From Russula earlei (lineage: Eukaryota > Basidiomycota > Agaricomycetes > Russulales > Russulaceae): DNA of 64,000 bases. Position numbers and translations under genes: made by a program. The stretch is taken from assembly GCA_025769875.1 (NCBI GenBank), contig JAGFNK010000098.1, positions 1-64,000 of the forward strand. The letters run 5' to 3'. Positions 1-9,309 of the stretch are shown in pieces. The notes under the pieces were generated by a model. It saw nothing but the letters and a program-made list of their open reading frames with translations, was not told the DNA's origin and searched no databases. Every line of letters begins with the position of its first letter. Within the stretch, counting starts at the first letter, position 1.

Positions 1-1
1 A

Positions 2-1417
2 ATTATGGAACATATCCCGGGACACACCAATACAATCACCGATACTCTTTCTCATTGCAAAGACCTTAACAAGGGGGTAGGAGAACAAAAAACCACCCTT
101 CTCCCACCTGAAATATTCACACGAAAAATCTACCTACCTGACAAACTAGACAAACGATGAGAAATCCTATGACAATTTTATGATGCGCCACCTGCAGGAC
201 ACCCCGGAATAGCCAACACATGGGACTTGATCAAACAACACTATGAAGGACCCAGACTACGACAATTTGTAGAACAATACGTGAAAGGCTGCGCCAAATG
301 CCAGGAATCCAAAACCAATTTACCAAGAAAGAAAGCCACAACCTTCCCACTCGACACACATGTCAAACAAGGACCCTTTCAATATGTATCAATGGACCTT
401 ATCACTGATTTACCAAAATCGGAAGGATTCGACAGTATCCTCACTATTGTCGACCAAGGATGTTCTAAAGCAACCAAATTCATTCCATGTAACAAAACAA
501 TTGATGGAACAGGTGTCGCACACGAGTACCTGAAACACCTCGTGCCCTGATTTGGTGTCCCTAAAAGAATCATATCTGACAGAGACCCTCGATTCGCATC
601 AAACTTCTCCAAAGCGTTATGCAAGAGCCTAGGCATCAAACAAAACATGTCCACTGCATTCCACCCTCAAACCAATGGACAAACTGAAAGAATGAACGCC
701 TGGCTAGAACAATACTTGAGACCCTGGACTACGACTCATCCACACTCCTGGGCAAAAATGCTTCCCATTGCAGAATATGCGCATAACTCATGGAAATACG
801 AAGTAGCACGACGATCACCACATGAACTCCTCATGGGATTCAAACCTCAAATTAACATAAATCTCGAAGACAACAACGTCCCCGCCTCGACCGATCGTCT
901 CAAAGAACTAGAACAATCTAGATACAACACACAACAACTTCTAGAACGTAAACAACAACCCTCCAAACCTGATAACCCGGAAATGAAAGAAGGAACCCTC
1001 GTATGGTTAGAAGGCAAGAACCTCAAGACACGAGGAAACTGCAAGCTAACCCCAAAACGTTATGGACCCTTTCCCATCATAAAGAAAATTTCTAAAGTCG
1101 CCTACCAACTCCAACTTCCATCATCCATGAAAATACACGATGTTTTCCACGTCAATCTACTTCTACCATATATAGAAACGGAAGAATATGGCACACCATT
1201 TACACGACCTCCTCTGATCATCGATAACGAAGAAGAATACAAGATCGAGGCCATTCTAGATGCCAGAAGGTTCAGACGAACACGTAAACTTCAATACCTC
1301 GTACACTGGAAAGGTTACCCATCATCAGATGACTCATGGGTCGACCACCACGACCTCAACGCCCCCGAACTCCTCAAAGAATTCTACTCCGCTATGGCTG
1401 GACGATCCAATGTATAA
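2..1417 (+). pseudogene. Gypsy pol remnant: RNase H end, integrase, chromodomain
   Basis: Frame 2 opens with the RNase H terminal motif (IPGHTNTITDTLSH), then the integrase zinc-binding domain (H-x-H near AGHPG, CxxC in GCAKCQES at 289-309), then the DDE core: MDLI around 394, FGVPKRIISDRD around 552-587 and FHPQTNGQTER around 659-690. Next come a GPY/F-like module (YGPFPIIKKIS) and a chromodomain (YKIEAILDARR through LVHWKGYPSSDDSWV) at about 1238-1350. TGA stops interrupt the frame at 158, 170 and 548, and the ORF proper ends with TAA at 1415-1417. Integrase inserts element cDNA; the chromodomain directs it to heterochromatin in related elements. All three internal stops are TGA, as expected from C-to-T decay. 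Confidence 0.9.
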
Positions 1418-1833
1418 AAGGATCACCATTCTCAATCAGCACTCCTCACTGCTCTATTTCTCCCACTCCAACATGTCTTCCAACACCAACTCACCCACTG
1501 CCTCCTCCGTTACCCTTGTCCCTACTCCTCCACACACACCAACTCTCATCCCTCTACCAATCTCTAGAGAACCATCTCCATCCACGGCCGCAACTATCAA
1601 CACTCAACTCCTAGTGCGACGTGCAGCATGACATGCGGCAATGATAGCACAAGCCCAAGAACTCTGGCATGAAGAAACCCTACCTACCATATGAGCCTTC
1701 GGCAATCGCTCCCCCACCAGAGGAACTAACTCCCTGATCATCCGCAGCCCATCCTATCATGTTCGTTCCCCCTCTCCTGACCCTATTCCTATCCCTCCTC
1801 GACTCGACACACCCATCCCCCAACAACCAATTA

Positions 1834-2245
1834 TTGCCATTTTCAGTGCACTTGGCGGAGCTTGAATTCCACCCAAATTGGCGCAGAAACCCCCTCAAAC
1901 ATGCGGGATGAATATCTCCCTCAAAACAGCTTCAATTCATATGAAAATTATTGTCCCTGAATCGCCTGAATGAGGGCTAGGCAGCCCCATTGTTTTCATG
2001 AGATTTGAGTGAGAATTGGTGGAGCTGGACTCAAGCCACCTCCACATGTGTATTAGATGAATTACAACTCAAAATCATGGTCTATATCTATTATTTTTCC
2101 CTCATGTTGTACCCATGGGCTGTCTTGAAACAGCCCCATAGTGTTTTTGACTCAAGTGTTGTGGTGTGCAACATTATTTCCAGTGCAATTGGAGTCATGG
2201 CCAGCCACTCATCACCCCTCTCACCTCTCGATTCTGACCATCCTT
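1834..2245 (+). repeat. Left terminal inverted repeat of element 1
   Basis: About 410 bp match, inverted, the right end of element 1 (up to about 5440) and the ends of element 2. Because the repeat is open in one frame, it gives the same spurious ORF at all four ends. Confidence 0.85.
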
Positions 2246-2987
2246 CTTGTTTTTCACAGACAGAGAGGAGTGGGTTGCAAAGAGAGGTCCTATTCTGAAC
2301 TCTTTCTACTACAGAGTAGCTAGGGTGTTTTTATATACAGGAGTCGTCTCCATTGCAGGTGGTGGCAGCAGGCGTGGACGAGGAGTGAAGGCGTAGGCGG
2401 TGAGCGTGAGTTCGTAGATAGAGACGTAGGTGGCGAGGATTTGAGAAAGAGGATGCGTGGGGCGGCTTGCACGGGGGTGGGATCTGTTGTCTTGCGGCGG
2501 CGGTGGTGGGGTCATCTCCACTGCAGGTGTTGGCAGCAGACGTGGGCGAGAGCACACGAATGGATGGGGAGGCGATGTGGGAGGCGGCGTGCAGTGTGCT
2601 GTTGGCGTCGGCGACTGCTTCTCCTGCGGTGGCGGCGTGGCGGCTGCTTCTGCTCCTGTTGTGGCGTGTTGTGGCTAAGTTTGTGGCCGAGGCCTTCTGG
2701 GTCTTCTGGGGTGGTGCTGGTGGCAAGGGGTTGTGACGGTGCGGCGGTGCTGGTGTCGTGCGAAACTACTAAAGCGGCGGCTGTGACTGAGAAGACTGAG
2801 GCTGAGACTGAGAAGGTGGCGGCGGACTGAGCTGGTGCGACGGTGGAGGTGGACGGGGCGGAGGCGATGACTGAGGGCAACGCAGGGGCGACGGCGGCTG
2901 TGGCTGACAAGGGCATGCCGGCGGTGGCTTGTGAGACGGTGGTGGAGGCGGAGGCGTGTGGCGCTAAGACGTCGGTGGCTGAGGCTG

Positions 2988-3816
2988 TGTTACGAACCAA
3001 GGCCAGGTCCTGACCGTAGATGGTCCTGTTTCACTCAAGAGAGACCTCTCTCATTTGGCATTACCAACTCCCTTCCATTTTCTGGGCTATTCCCCCTGCA
3101 GTGCAAGATATCGCTATTGCAAAGACACTATAACACGACCAGGCACCCGTTTCCTAATCGGGTAATCATCGCGTGGCAACCACATGGCCACCCAGCCACC
3201 AAGGACCCAAAACAGCGGCACAAACTCTTAGAAACTGTTGCATAAATCATCTGACGTCATCCAGGCTCCAATGACATCATAGCTGACTGAGCGACTCCAC
3301 AGTGACCTCATAGGCTCACTAAGCGCTCCACAGTGACATCATAATGATGTCATCGCTCCACAATTATCAGTAATGCGCTCAGTAAGCCTGAAACTTGACA
3401 CAAGCAAGTTTATGCCTCTGTAGTCCTATTGGATGGTATCAAAGAGTCTAGAATAGTCCCAGGTCTTTGTAATCGACCCTGTACACTGTATATAAGCCCC
3501 AATGTAGCATGGCAGTCGTCAGACTGTCCATTTGTGATACTCTCATCTTCCTGGGTACTCCCCTGCGACCGCTCAGTCTAAAGATTCCCCTCGCTTCCAA
3601 GGTACTCTTCAACGACCGCCTTGTTTAAAGTCCCCTCGCTACACTGGCCTCCAGCCTTCGCCTTTGTCTCTTGCAACACCTACCAGTCCCCATCTGGTAC
3701 CTCCTCGTCGTTTGGCTCGTCCTCTTGTTCAACGCCACCTTCGCCGCGTATCATCTGTTCCGACCCTTGCCCACCTGCTCCTGAGTCCATACGGATCAGC
3801 AGTACGTGTCTTGACA
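2988..3816 (+). repeat. Solo LTR inside element 1 (829 bp, target duplication GGCTG)
   Basis: The sequence starts TGTTACGAACC and ends GTCTTGACA, with GGCTG directly repeated at 2983-2987 and 3817-3821. The homologous uninterrupted site in element 2 has one GGCTG at this point, which proves the boundaries. TATATAAG at about 3490 and a conserved block (CAGACTGTCCATTTGT near 3518) match the promoter region of the second solo LTR at 11717-12679, so both belong to one gypsy-like family. No internal region remains, consistent with LTR-LTR recombination. Confidence 0.92.
3252..3352 (+). promoter_or_regulatory. Cluster of five CRE-like boxes in the solo LTR
   Basis: TGACGTCA (3252-3259, a perfect palindrome), TGACATCA (3272-3279), TGACCTCA (3303-3310), TGACATCA (3334-3341) and TGATGTCA (3345-3352) lie within 101 bp, 140-240 bp upstream of the LTR TATA motif. 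TGACGTCA is the classical ATF/CREB bZIP site, so a stress-responsive enhancer is plausible. The sequence alone does not show binding. Confidence 0.45.
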
Positions 3817-4140
3817 GGCTGAGGCTACGGCGGCGGCTGATGAGACTAAGGCGGCTGGCAAGGCTAAGAGTGCGGTGGCGGCGGTTGACTGATCTGAAGG
3901 TGGGGCGACGGAGACGGCTGGCAAAACTAGGGGCGCGGTGGCAGCGGCTGGCACGACTGAGGCTACTGTGGCAACGGACGAGGTGACGGACGAGACAGTG
4001 CGTAAAGAGTCGTGTGGCTTATTCATCAACCGTCCACCTGTCCAAACTCCTACTCCAGGATGACGACAGGGCATTCTTCCCTTCCCAGAGCTGCTCACCA
4101 TACCTTGCTCTACCCCTCCATTTCAACCCCCTAAACCCTC

Positions 4141-5127
4141 ATGGGCTCGAAGCAACGTGCTTCAAATGGCCAGCCTGCACCGACATGTACTACTGGCCAA
4201 AGGAAGGCTGCCCGAAAAAAAACTGGTGGAAATGAAAGTGACAGCTCAGGCACTCCCACTCGACCAAAGCGATCACAACCATGAGCTCAGGCTTCCAAGA
4301 CATCCCTTCCTGCTATTGATGAGGATGGGGAGGAAGAGTCCTATGCCTATGTAAATGCAGAAGCCTGGGAACTCACTACAGCACAAACGCATGGACCACA
4401 AGACATGCAAAATTGTCACAAAGGCACACGGCCTCGATGTCGACTCACCCACACAGCTATATGGCTGGCCGCGAATCGCTTACAAGAGTACATATGTGCG
4501 TATTCCTTTTGTGCCATATCCTCTTCGTCCTCACATCATCATCATCGTCGCCGCCAGCACGCCACCCTCGCCCCCATCAACTGCCGCACGCCCTCGCCCT
4601 CAATGCCCCCGCCTTCACCATGCACTGATGAGTCCCAATGCACAGCCAAAGAGCCCCATACCACGCCACCGTCTTCGTTGCCATCGGACGGTGTTGCTAC
4701 TGTACATTTCGGTATGCTTTTCTCCCCTTTTTTACTAGACTCTCATTTTGTTAGTCAGAGATCTGCACGCCGCCTATGCGTCCATTTCCCAGCCTGCCGC
4801 CGTCTTCCCTCTCCCTTTCTACTTCCACGCCCCCTCGCTCCTCTCCCTCGCATCTGCCATCCAAGTTCTCCAATCGTCCCACCCGCAATCGCGTTCGGCA
4901 GCGCCATCAGCGCCCAAGCGACCACCCACCAGCACTCTCCCTATCCCCCCTCCAGCCTCTCCTTTGCATCGTCTCCCCCTCCTCGCGTCGCGACTCAACC
5001 ACACCCCTTGTCACCACACCTGGCCTCGGCCATCCTTCACAAATCGCCACACGCCATTACCACAGCCGCTGGAGACCACGACTCGATACCTCGCATCGTC
5101 CAGCTTCGGTCCCCTTCTCACGTCTAG
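4141..5127 (+). pseudogene. Degenerate low-complexity reading frame inside element 1
   Basis: From ATG 4141 one frame stays open to 5127 with a single internal TGA at 4282. The first part looks protein-like (Lys/Arg/Thr-rich, then PAIDEDGEEESYAYVNAEAW), followed by His-, Ser- and Pro-rich sequence. I do not recognise a family. It may be the remains of a captured gene or of the element's own protein. No counterpart is seen in element 2. Confidence 0.3.
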
Positions 5128-5439
5128 ATTTCCTTTCATATGACTGTCTTTTGTGCTTTTCCTGTCCCTTAGCCTTAGTTCTAACCTGTATCTGCTACCA
5201 TGTTGAATAAAGTTGCCCTGTTGTTCCCTTATCATCTGTGTGAACCTCAGTGCAGTCGAATGAACAAACGCGTTCTCGCGTTCCCACTAGGTGCTCCTCC
5301 TCTTTGGAGCTTCAGTCTTATGAAGTCATTCTGCATTCTTGGACACACTTCACCGCCCCATGGGCTCAGGTGTGCACTTCCTGGGGGGGCTCCTTCCTGG
5401 CACACGACCGTGCTACTGTCACACGATATGAGGGAAACG

Positions 5440-5781
5440 ACATTGCACACCACAATGCTTGAGTCAAAAACACTATGGGGCTGCCTCAAGACAGCCCATG
5501 GGTACAACATGAGGGAAAAATAATAGATATAGACCATGATTTTGAGTTGTAATTCATCTAATACATATGTGGAGGTGGCTTGAGACCAGCTCCACCAATT
5601 CTCACTCAAATCTCATGAAAACAATGGGGCTGCCTAGCCCTCATTCAGGCGATTCAGGGACAATAAGTTTTATGTGAATTGAAGGTGTTTTGAGGGAGAT
5701 ATTCGCCCTGCACGTTTGAGAGGGTTTTCTGCGCCGATTTGGGTGGAATTCAAACTCCGCCAAGTGTGCTGAAAACGGCAA
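5440..5781 (-). repeat. Right terminal inverted repeat of element 1
   Basis: It is inverted relative to 1834-2180 and similar to 8739-9085. Similarity to the left repeat fades before about 5440, so this end is shorter or more diverged than the left one. Confidence 0.8.
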
Positions 5782-6681
5782 TAATTTGGTACTCCTCAAC
5801 GAAAACTTTGCCCCAATACCCTTACAAGACAACAACACTCCCCCACCTGCCTACACAACACCTGTAGCTCCTGGAACAGATGTTATGACTGAACTGAGAG
5901 AACTGGGAGACGGCTGGATGGAGGGAACCCTAGGACTTGACGTTTTGATCCCTGATCCAGGCAACGAAGATGATACCATCCCCCCACGATTCGTCCTACC
6001 CAATCTGACCAATGGATTCCCATCAGTCGTCGCCACATACAGCCCCAGATGTCCTACTCATTGAATTTCAATTCGAGCTCGTGCCGACCCCTATCCTCGT
6101 CCTCTCCTCACTACAAAAGACACCTTCTTATTTCAGGAAGGACTCAGACATACTAAGGCCGTTAACAAAGCCCTCACCTTCGAGCAAGATCTGTCTCTCG
6201 AGGCTGAAGTCCTTCGATATTGATTCGCCATTAAAAAAGCACGACAAATGGCCAATCAACTCGTCACGGCTAGAGGACTCTACCACGACATGCTATGGGA
6301 AATTTGAGACAGTGAGGTCAAATTGGCCAAAGCCAACGCCAAAACCCAACTCAAACCCAGAATCCTGTTCCAATCCAAGCCACAACTAACCGAACAAGAA
6401 CATAAAGATGCCAAAGAAGCGATTGTGGACCCTTGGTATCAATTCTCCCCTCGTATTTCCGACAAATGCTCCTGGTGTCTCGACGGGGGACACGACACCG
6501 TCAACTGCCCCAAAATTACCACCTGCGTTCTCTGCAATCGCCACGGACATAAAGCAGACCTCTGTAGAACCCCACATCGACGATGCAAAATGCACAAAAT
6601 ATGTCGAGTACCCCGAGACCAACTTCACTACCACACCCATCGCTGTGTCTCTAACGTCCACCCCTACATAGGTTAGACCTT

Positions 6682-6694
6682 AACAAGGGGGTAA
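6682..6694 (+). other. Polypurine tract of the gypsy element
   Basis: AACAAGGGGGTAA lies immediately before the TGTCAC start of the 3' LTR, where plus-strand priming occurs in LTR elements. The 18-mer GACCTTAACAAGGGGGTA also occurs at about 61-78, inside the RNase H/integrase spacer, so part of this motif is repeated within the element. Confidence 0.7.
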
Positions 6695-7188
6695 TGTCAC
6701 AAGAACCAGTAAATCGGACTGGACCAGCAACCAGATAAGCCTACCCAGACATGTCTCAAGTTTCCCGCGTGTTTTATGACTCTTCCATAGCCTCGCACAT
6801 ACCAGACGTTTCCTGCATGTTCCAGATCAATCACCTCGCTTCTACCTCATGAATACTATTTGATATAGTACTTAGCATGTATATAAGACCGCCGTTTGAT
6901 GAGGACAAGCCCTAAGCTTGTTCTCCTGTGAAATATCACTGGATTTCAAACTTCAGGACTTGTAGGCTTGCAAGACATCAAGCGTATCGTCTGAAACCTT
7001 CTTTACTCATAAGTCTTTTCAACGCGAAGACTTATTCGTAGTTTCTCTTCTCCACGGGACATATTTGCTTTGGCAATATCATCTCCGAGATCCCCGAAAC
7101 TCGCGAGGACTTAGTGTCTCGCTCAACTCACTGCGTTCATCTCGTGCATGAACTGATTTGTCAGCAACACCGCCCCCAGTCGGTGACA
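6695..7188 (+). repeat. 3' LTR of the gypsy element (494 bp)
   Basis: The LTR begins TGTCAC, right after the polypurine tract, and ends GTGACA. A TATATAAG promoter motif lies at about 6880. The last 66 bp read in frame with the interrupted minus-strand transposase only by chance: resemblance to known transposases stops at the LTR boundary. The sequence after it, ATTCT, should be the duplicated target. Confidence 0.85.
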
Positions 7189-8473
7189 ATTCTTGTCTAT
7201 TTTGGGAGTAAATTTTGGCATGCAGCGTGCAGTGACTGAAGCCTTGGGCCTTTTGAGATGGCTTGGTGCATTATCATAGATGAAGTGATGGTCATATTCA
7301 GGGTAGAATTCAGTGAGAATGTCCATGGCAGCCTCTGCCTGTTCCCCAATATCGTCACTTGTGAAGTATCCATCTTGATTTTTCCCTGGTTTCATCATGC
7401 ATCTCGCAGTCCTTGTCCCATCGGAAGATTGGAGCCATCCAAAATCAGCTGAGACATAATCAGCAACCATTAGTGATGCACCCTCTCCTTTTGTGTATGG
7501 CTTTGCAGGTGCATCCTTGTGATACCAACCCTTCTTCCATCGATCATGTGCATAAAATATTGATTCATTGTAGAACCAGACGATGACACATGTGCCCTGG
7601 ACATTGACCTCCTCTGGTATGTTGTCCTTTGTCCAACTATACATACGGTCCTGAATTTCACGCCACGCTGGTAGGAACTTCGTTTCACAATACCAGATGA
7701 CATCAGCACATTCATGACCATCTGCATATTGACCCTTTGTTGGCACTGTGAAACAGTAACCCAGATATGTCAGGTAATGACATGCTGTCCTCTCAGATAT
7801 CATTTTTGTGATGCCATGTTTCTCCTTGATGTCATCATGAGCCAGGAATTGTACAACCTTCTTAGCTGAGATTTCCTTCCCAAGCTCCTGGAGATGGAGA
7901 CTGATGTCCAATGCCAAATCTTCATCTGTGAGCATAGACTCATTCCAATCACCATAGGGATTGACTGGCAGAACAGAGCGATCTCAGATAAATTGCTTTG
8001 AAAGTCTAGCCAGCTGACAAGCACAGTACTGGCCCCTTCCCAGAGATACAGCAGCCTGACATGCAGTGGCCCCCCATTTATCAAACATCATCAATTGAGG
8101 GTTTGTGTAAAAGTTGAGTATTGTCTGCATTCCTTCCATCCAAATCCTGATGAATGGATCAATTTTGGGATCTTTGTACCCAGCACCCATTTTCCTTGGA
8201 GGATGCAAGATTTCCTTTAGGTCTTTCAAAGCATCTGCTGCCTGCAACTGCATTGGTGCTTGGCGTAAATGTCTGTCGCATTTATGCACTTCCCTTAAGT
8301 GTGTATCGTCCTGCAGCTGTGCACTTTCATGTGAACTTGATCCTGGCTCTCCATCATGTGAATGTGCCTCCTGATGACTTAGATCGCATAAAGACACATT
8401 GTCAAATCCAGACTGATGAGGTAACTGCTCCGAAGGGATGACCTTATTACTAACATAATTTGGATCTTGGAGA
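7189..8473 (-). pseudogene. DDE-superfamily transposase pseudogene, C-terminus removed by the gypsy insertion
   Basis: One minus-strand frame runs from about 8473 to the gypsy LTR boundary with a single stop (TGA, 7981-7983). The region around 7935 contains a DNA-binding-like segment (NPYGDWNESM, ISERTACHYLTYLG), then the catalytic domain with ESIFYAHDRWKKGWYHKD (first acidic residue) and FIYDNAPSHLKR (second Asp, in the DNAPSH motif shared by Tc1/mariner-like and related DDE transposases). Predicted proteins of this type are common and multicopy in agaricomycetes. The third catalytic residue would lie beyond the LTR insertion, outside the window. It is the oldest layer of the nest. A frame change upstream of about 8473 hides the true N-terminus. 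Confidence 0.75.
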
Positions 8474-8738
8474 AATCATGTACCAGGCTCAGGACATTTT
8501 CCTTGTCACTGTCACAATGCTTGACTTTCCTCTACTTGGAACTCTGGATGCCCTTCTTAAGGTTTGTAATCCTTGAGAGGGTTGATTTCCGTTTTCCACC
8601 CATGCAACCGGTGCTCAAGGAGAAGACACACAACCTTCAAGTGATGCAATGTGCAATATTGACATGCAGCACTGTGATTTTTGGGAAATCGGTTCAACAG
8701 TGTGATCTCACATAAAATTGACAATCTCAATATCATTA

Positions 8739-9149
8739 TTGCCGTTTTCAGCGCACTTGGCGGAGCTTGAATTCCACCCAAATTGGCGCAGAAACCCCCT
8801 CAAACATGCAGGATGAATATCTCCCTCAAAACAGCTTCAATTCATATGAAAATTATTGTCCCTGAATCGCCTGAATGAGGGCTAGGCAGCCCCATTGTTT
8901 TCATGAGATTTGAGTGAGAATTGGTGGAGCTGGACTCAAGCCACCTCCACATGTGTATTAGATGAATTACAACTCAAAATCATGGTCTATATCTATTATT
9001 TTTCCCTCATGTTGTACCCATGGGCTGTCTTGAGGCAGCCCCATAGTGTTTTTGACTCAAGTGTTGTGGTGTGCAACATTGTTCTCAGTGTGATCGGAGT
9101 GACGGCCAGCCACTCATTGCCCCTCTCACCTCTCCATTCTGACCATCCT
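8739..9149 (+). repeat. Left terminal inverted repeat of element 2
   Basis: About 410 bp are inverted with respect to the right end (about 11211-11622), with a few per cent mismatches. The copy lies next to the 5' flank of the old transposase gene. Confidence 0.85.
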
Positions 9150-9309
9150 TTGCCCTCATTCCCACCACACCCACTGGCTCAGCTGCATCAGTCGCACTGC
9201 TCCCTTCCAACTCGCATTTGGCCCTCCACACCCACAGTCGCAGCTGCACCAGTCACACTGCCTGCGTCGACCTGCCATCTGTCTTCACCACGTGCCGCAC
9301 TCCTTCAGC

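Larger units (their letters stand above)
1834..5781 (+). mobile_element. Element 1: TA-targeting transposon with ~400 bp terminal inverted repeats (3948 bp)
   Basis: Both ends carry the inverted repeat TTGCC(G/A)TTTTCAG... and are flanked by TA (1832-1833 and 5782-5783); joining the flanks restores the gypsy frame. TA duplication points to the Tc1/mariner-like group or another TA-targeting superfamily, but no transposase is visible, so it is non-autonomous. Its left part (1834-2987 plus 3817-3997) is the reverse complement of the right part of element 2, so the two copies are in opposite orientation and share the low-complexity coding tail. The centre differs: a solo LTR (2988-3816) and unrelated sequence (about 3998-5430). 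Confidence 0.85.
1473..6676 (+). pseudogene. Extra 3' ORF of the gypsy element with two zinc knuckles, split by element 1
   Basis: An ORF starts at ATG 1473, 56 bp after the pol stop and in a different frame. It is Pro/Ser/Thr-rich, is interrupted by element 1 at 1832-1833, and resumes at 5784 in the same reading frame to TAG at 6674-6676. Its C-terminal part has two CX2CX4HX4C zinc knuckles (CSWCLDGGHDTVNC and CVLCNRHGHKADLC, about 6467-6562) and a further Cys/His cluster. Zinc knuckles are normally in Gag, upstream of pol, so a knuckle protein after the chromodomain is unusual. Internal stops at 1629, 1692, 6062, 6221 and 6305 are all TGA. It could be a displaced nucleocapsid or an accessory RNA-binding protein; function is not shown. 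Confidence 0.7.
1..7188 (+). mobile_element. Ty3/gypsy chromovirus, 5'-truncated by the window edge, with a nested insertion
   Basis: This LTR retrotransposon enters the window in the last residues of RNase H and runs through integrase, chromodomain, an extra zinc-knuckle ORF, a polypurine tract and the 3' LTR. The 3' LTR begins TGTCAC and ends GTGACA at 7188, a perfect 6 bp terminal inverted repeat, and is followed by ATTCT, the expected but unpaired target duplication because the 5' LTR lies outside the window. It sits inside a minus-strand transposase gene, cutting off that protein's C-terminus. Element 1 (1834-5781) was inserted into it later. Eight in-frame nonsense codons show that this copy is dead. 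Chromovirus membership follows from the C-terminal chromodomain. Confidence 0.9.

Noticed and set aside
2005..2298. Recurrent MSENWWSWTQATST-type ORF at 2005, 5609, 8910 and 11451
   Set aside because: It is the terminal inverted repeat read in one frame at all four ends; it lacks conservation beyond the repeat itself.
2331..3000. Several overlapping Ala/Gly/Arg-rich ORFs as genes
   Set aside because: They are the inverted counterpart of the Ala/Ser/Pro-rich tail in element 2 (10480-11130), cut by a solo LTR; the other frames are open only because of base composition.
158..6307. TGA recoding (stop codon read as an amino acid) in the gypsy element
   Set aside because: Host genes in the same window end with TGA normally (for example 18079-18081, 21646-21648, 35942-35944), and the pattern is explained by C-to-T decay.
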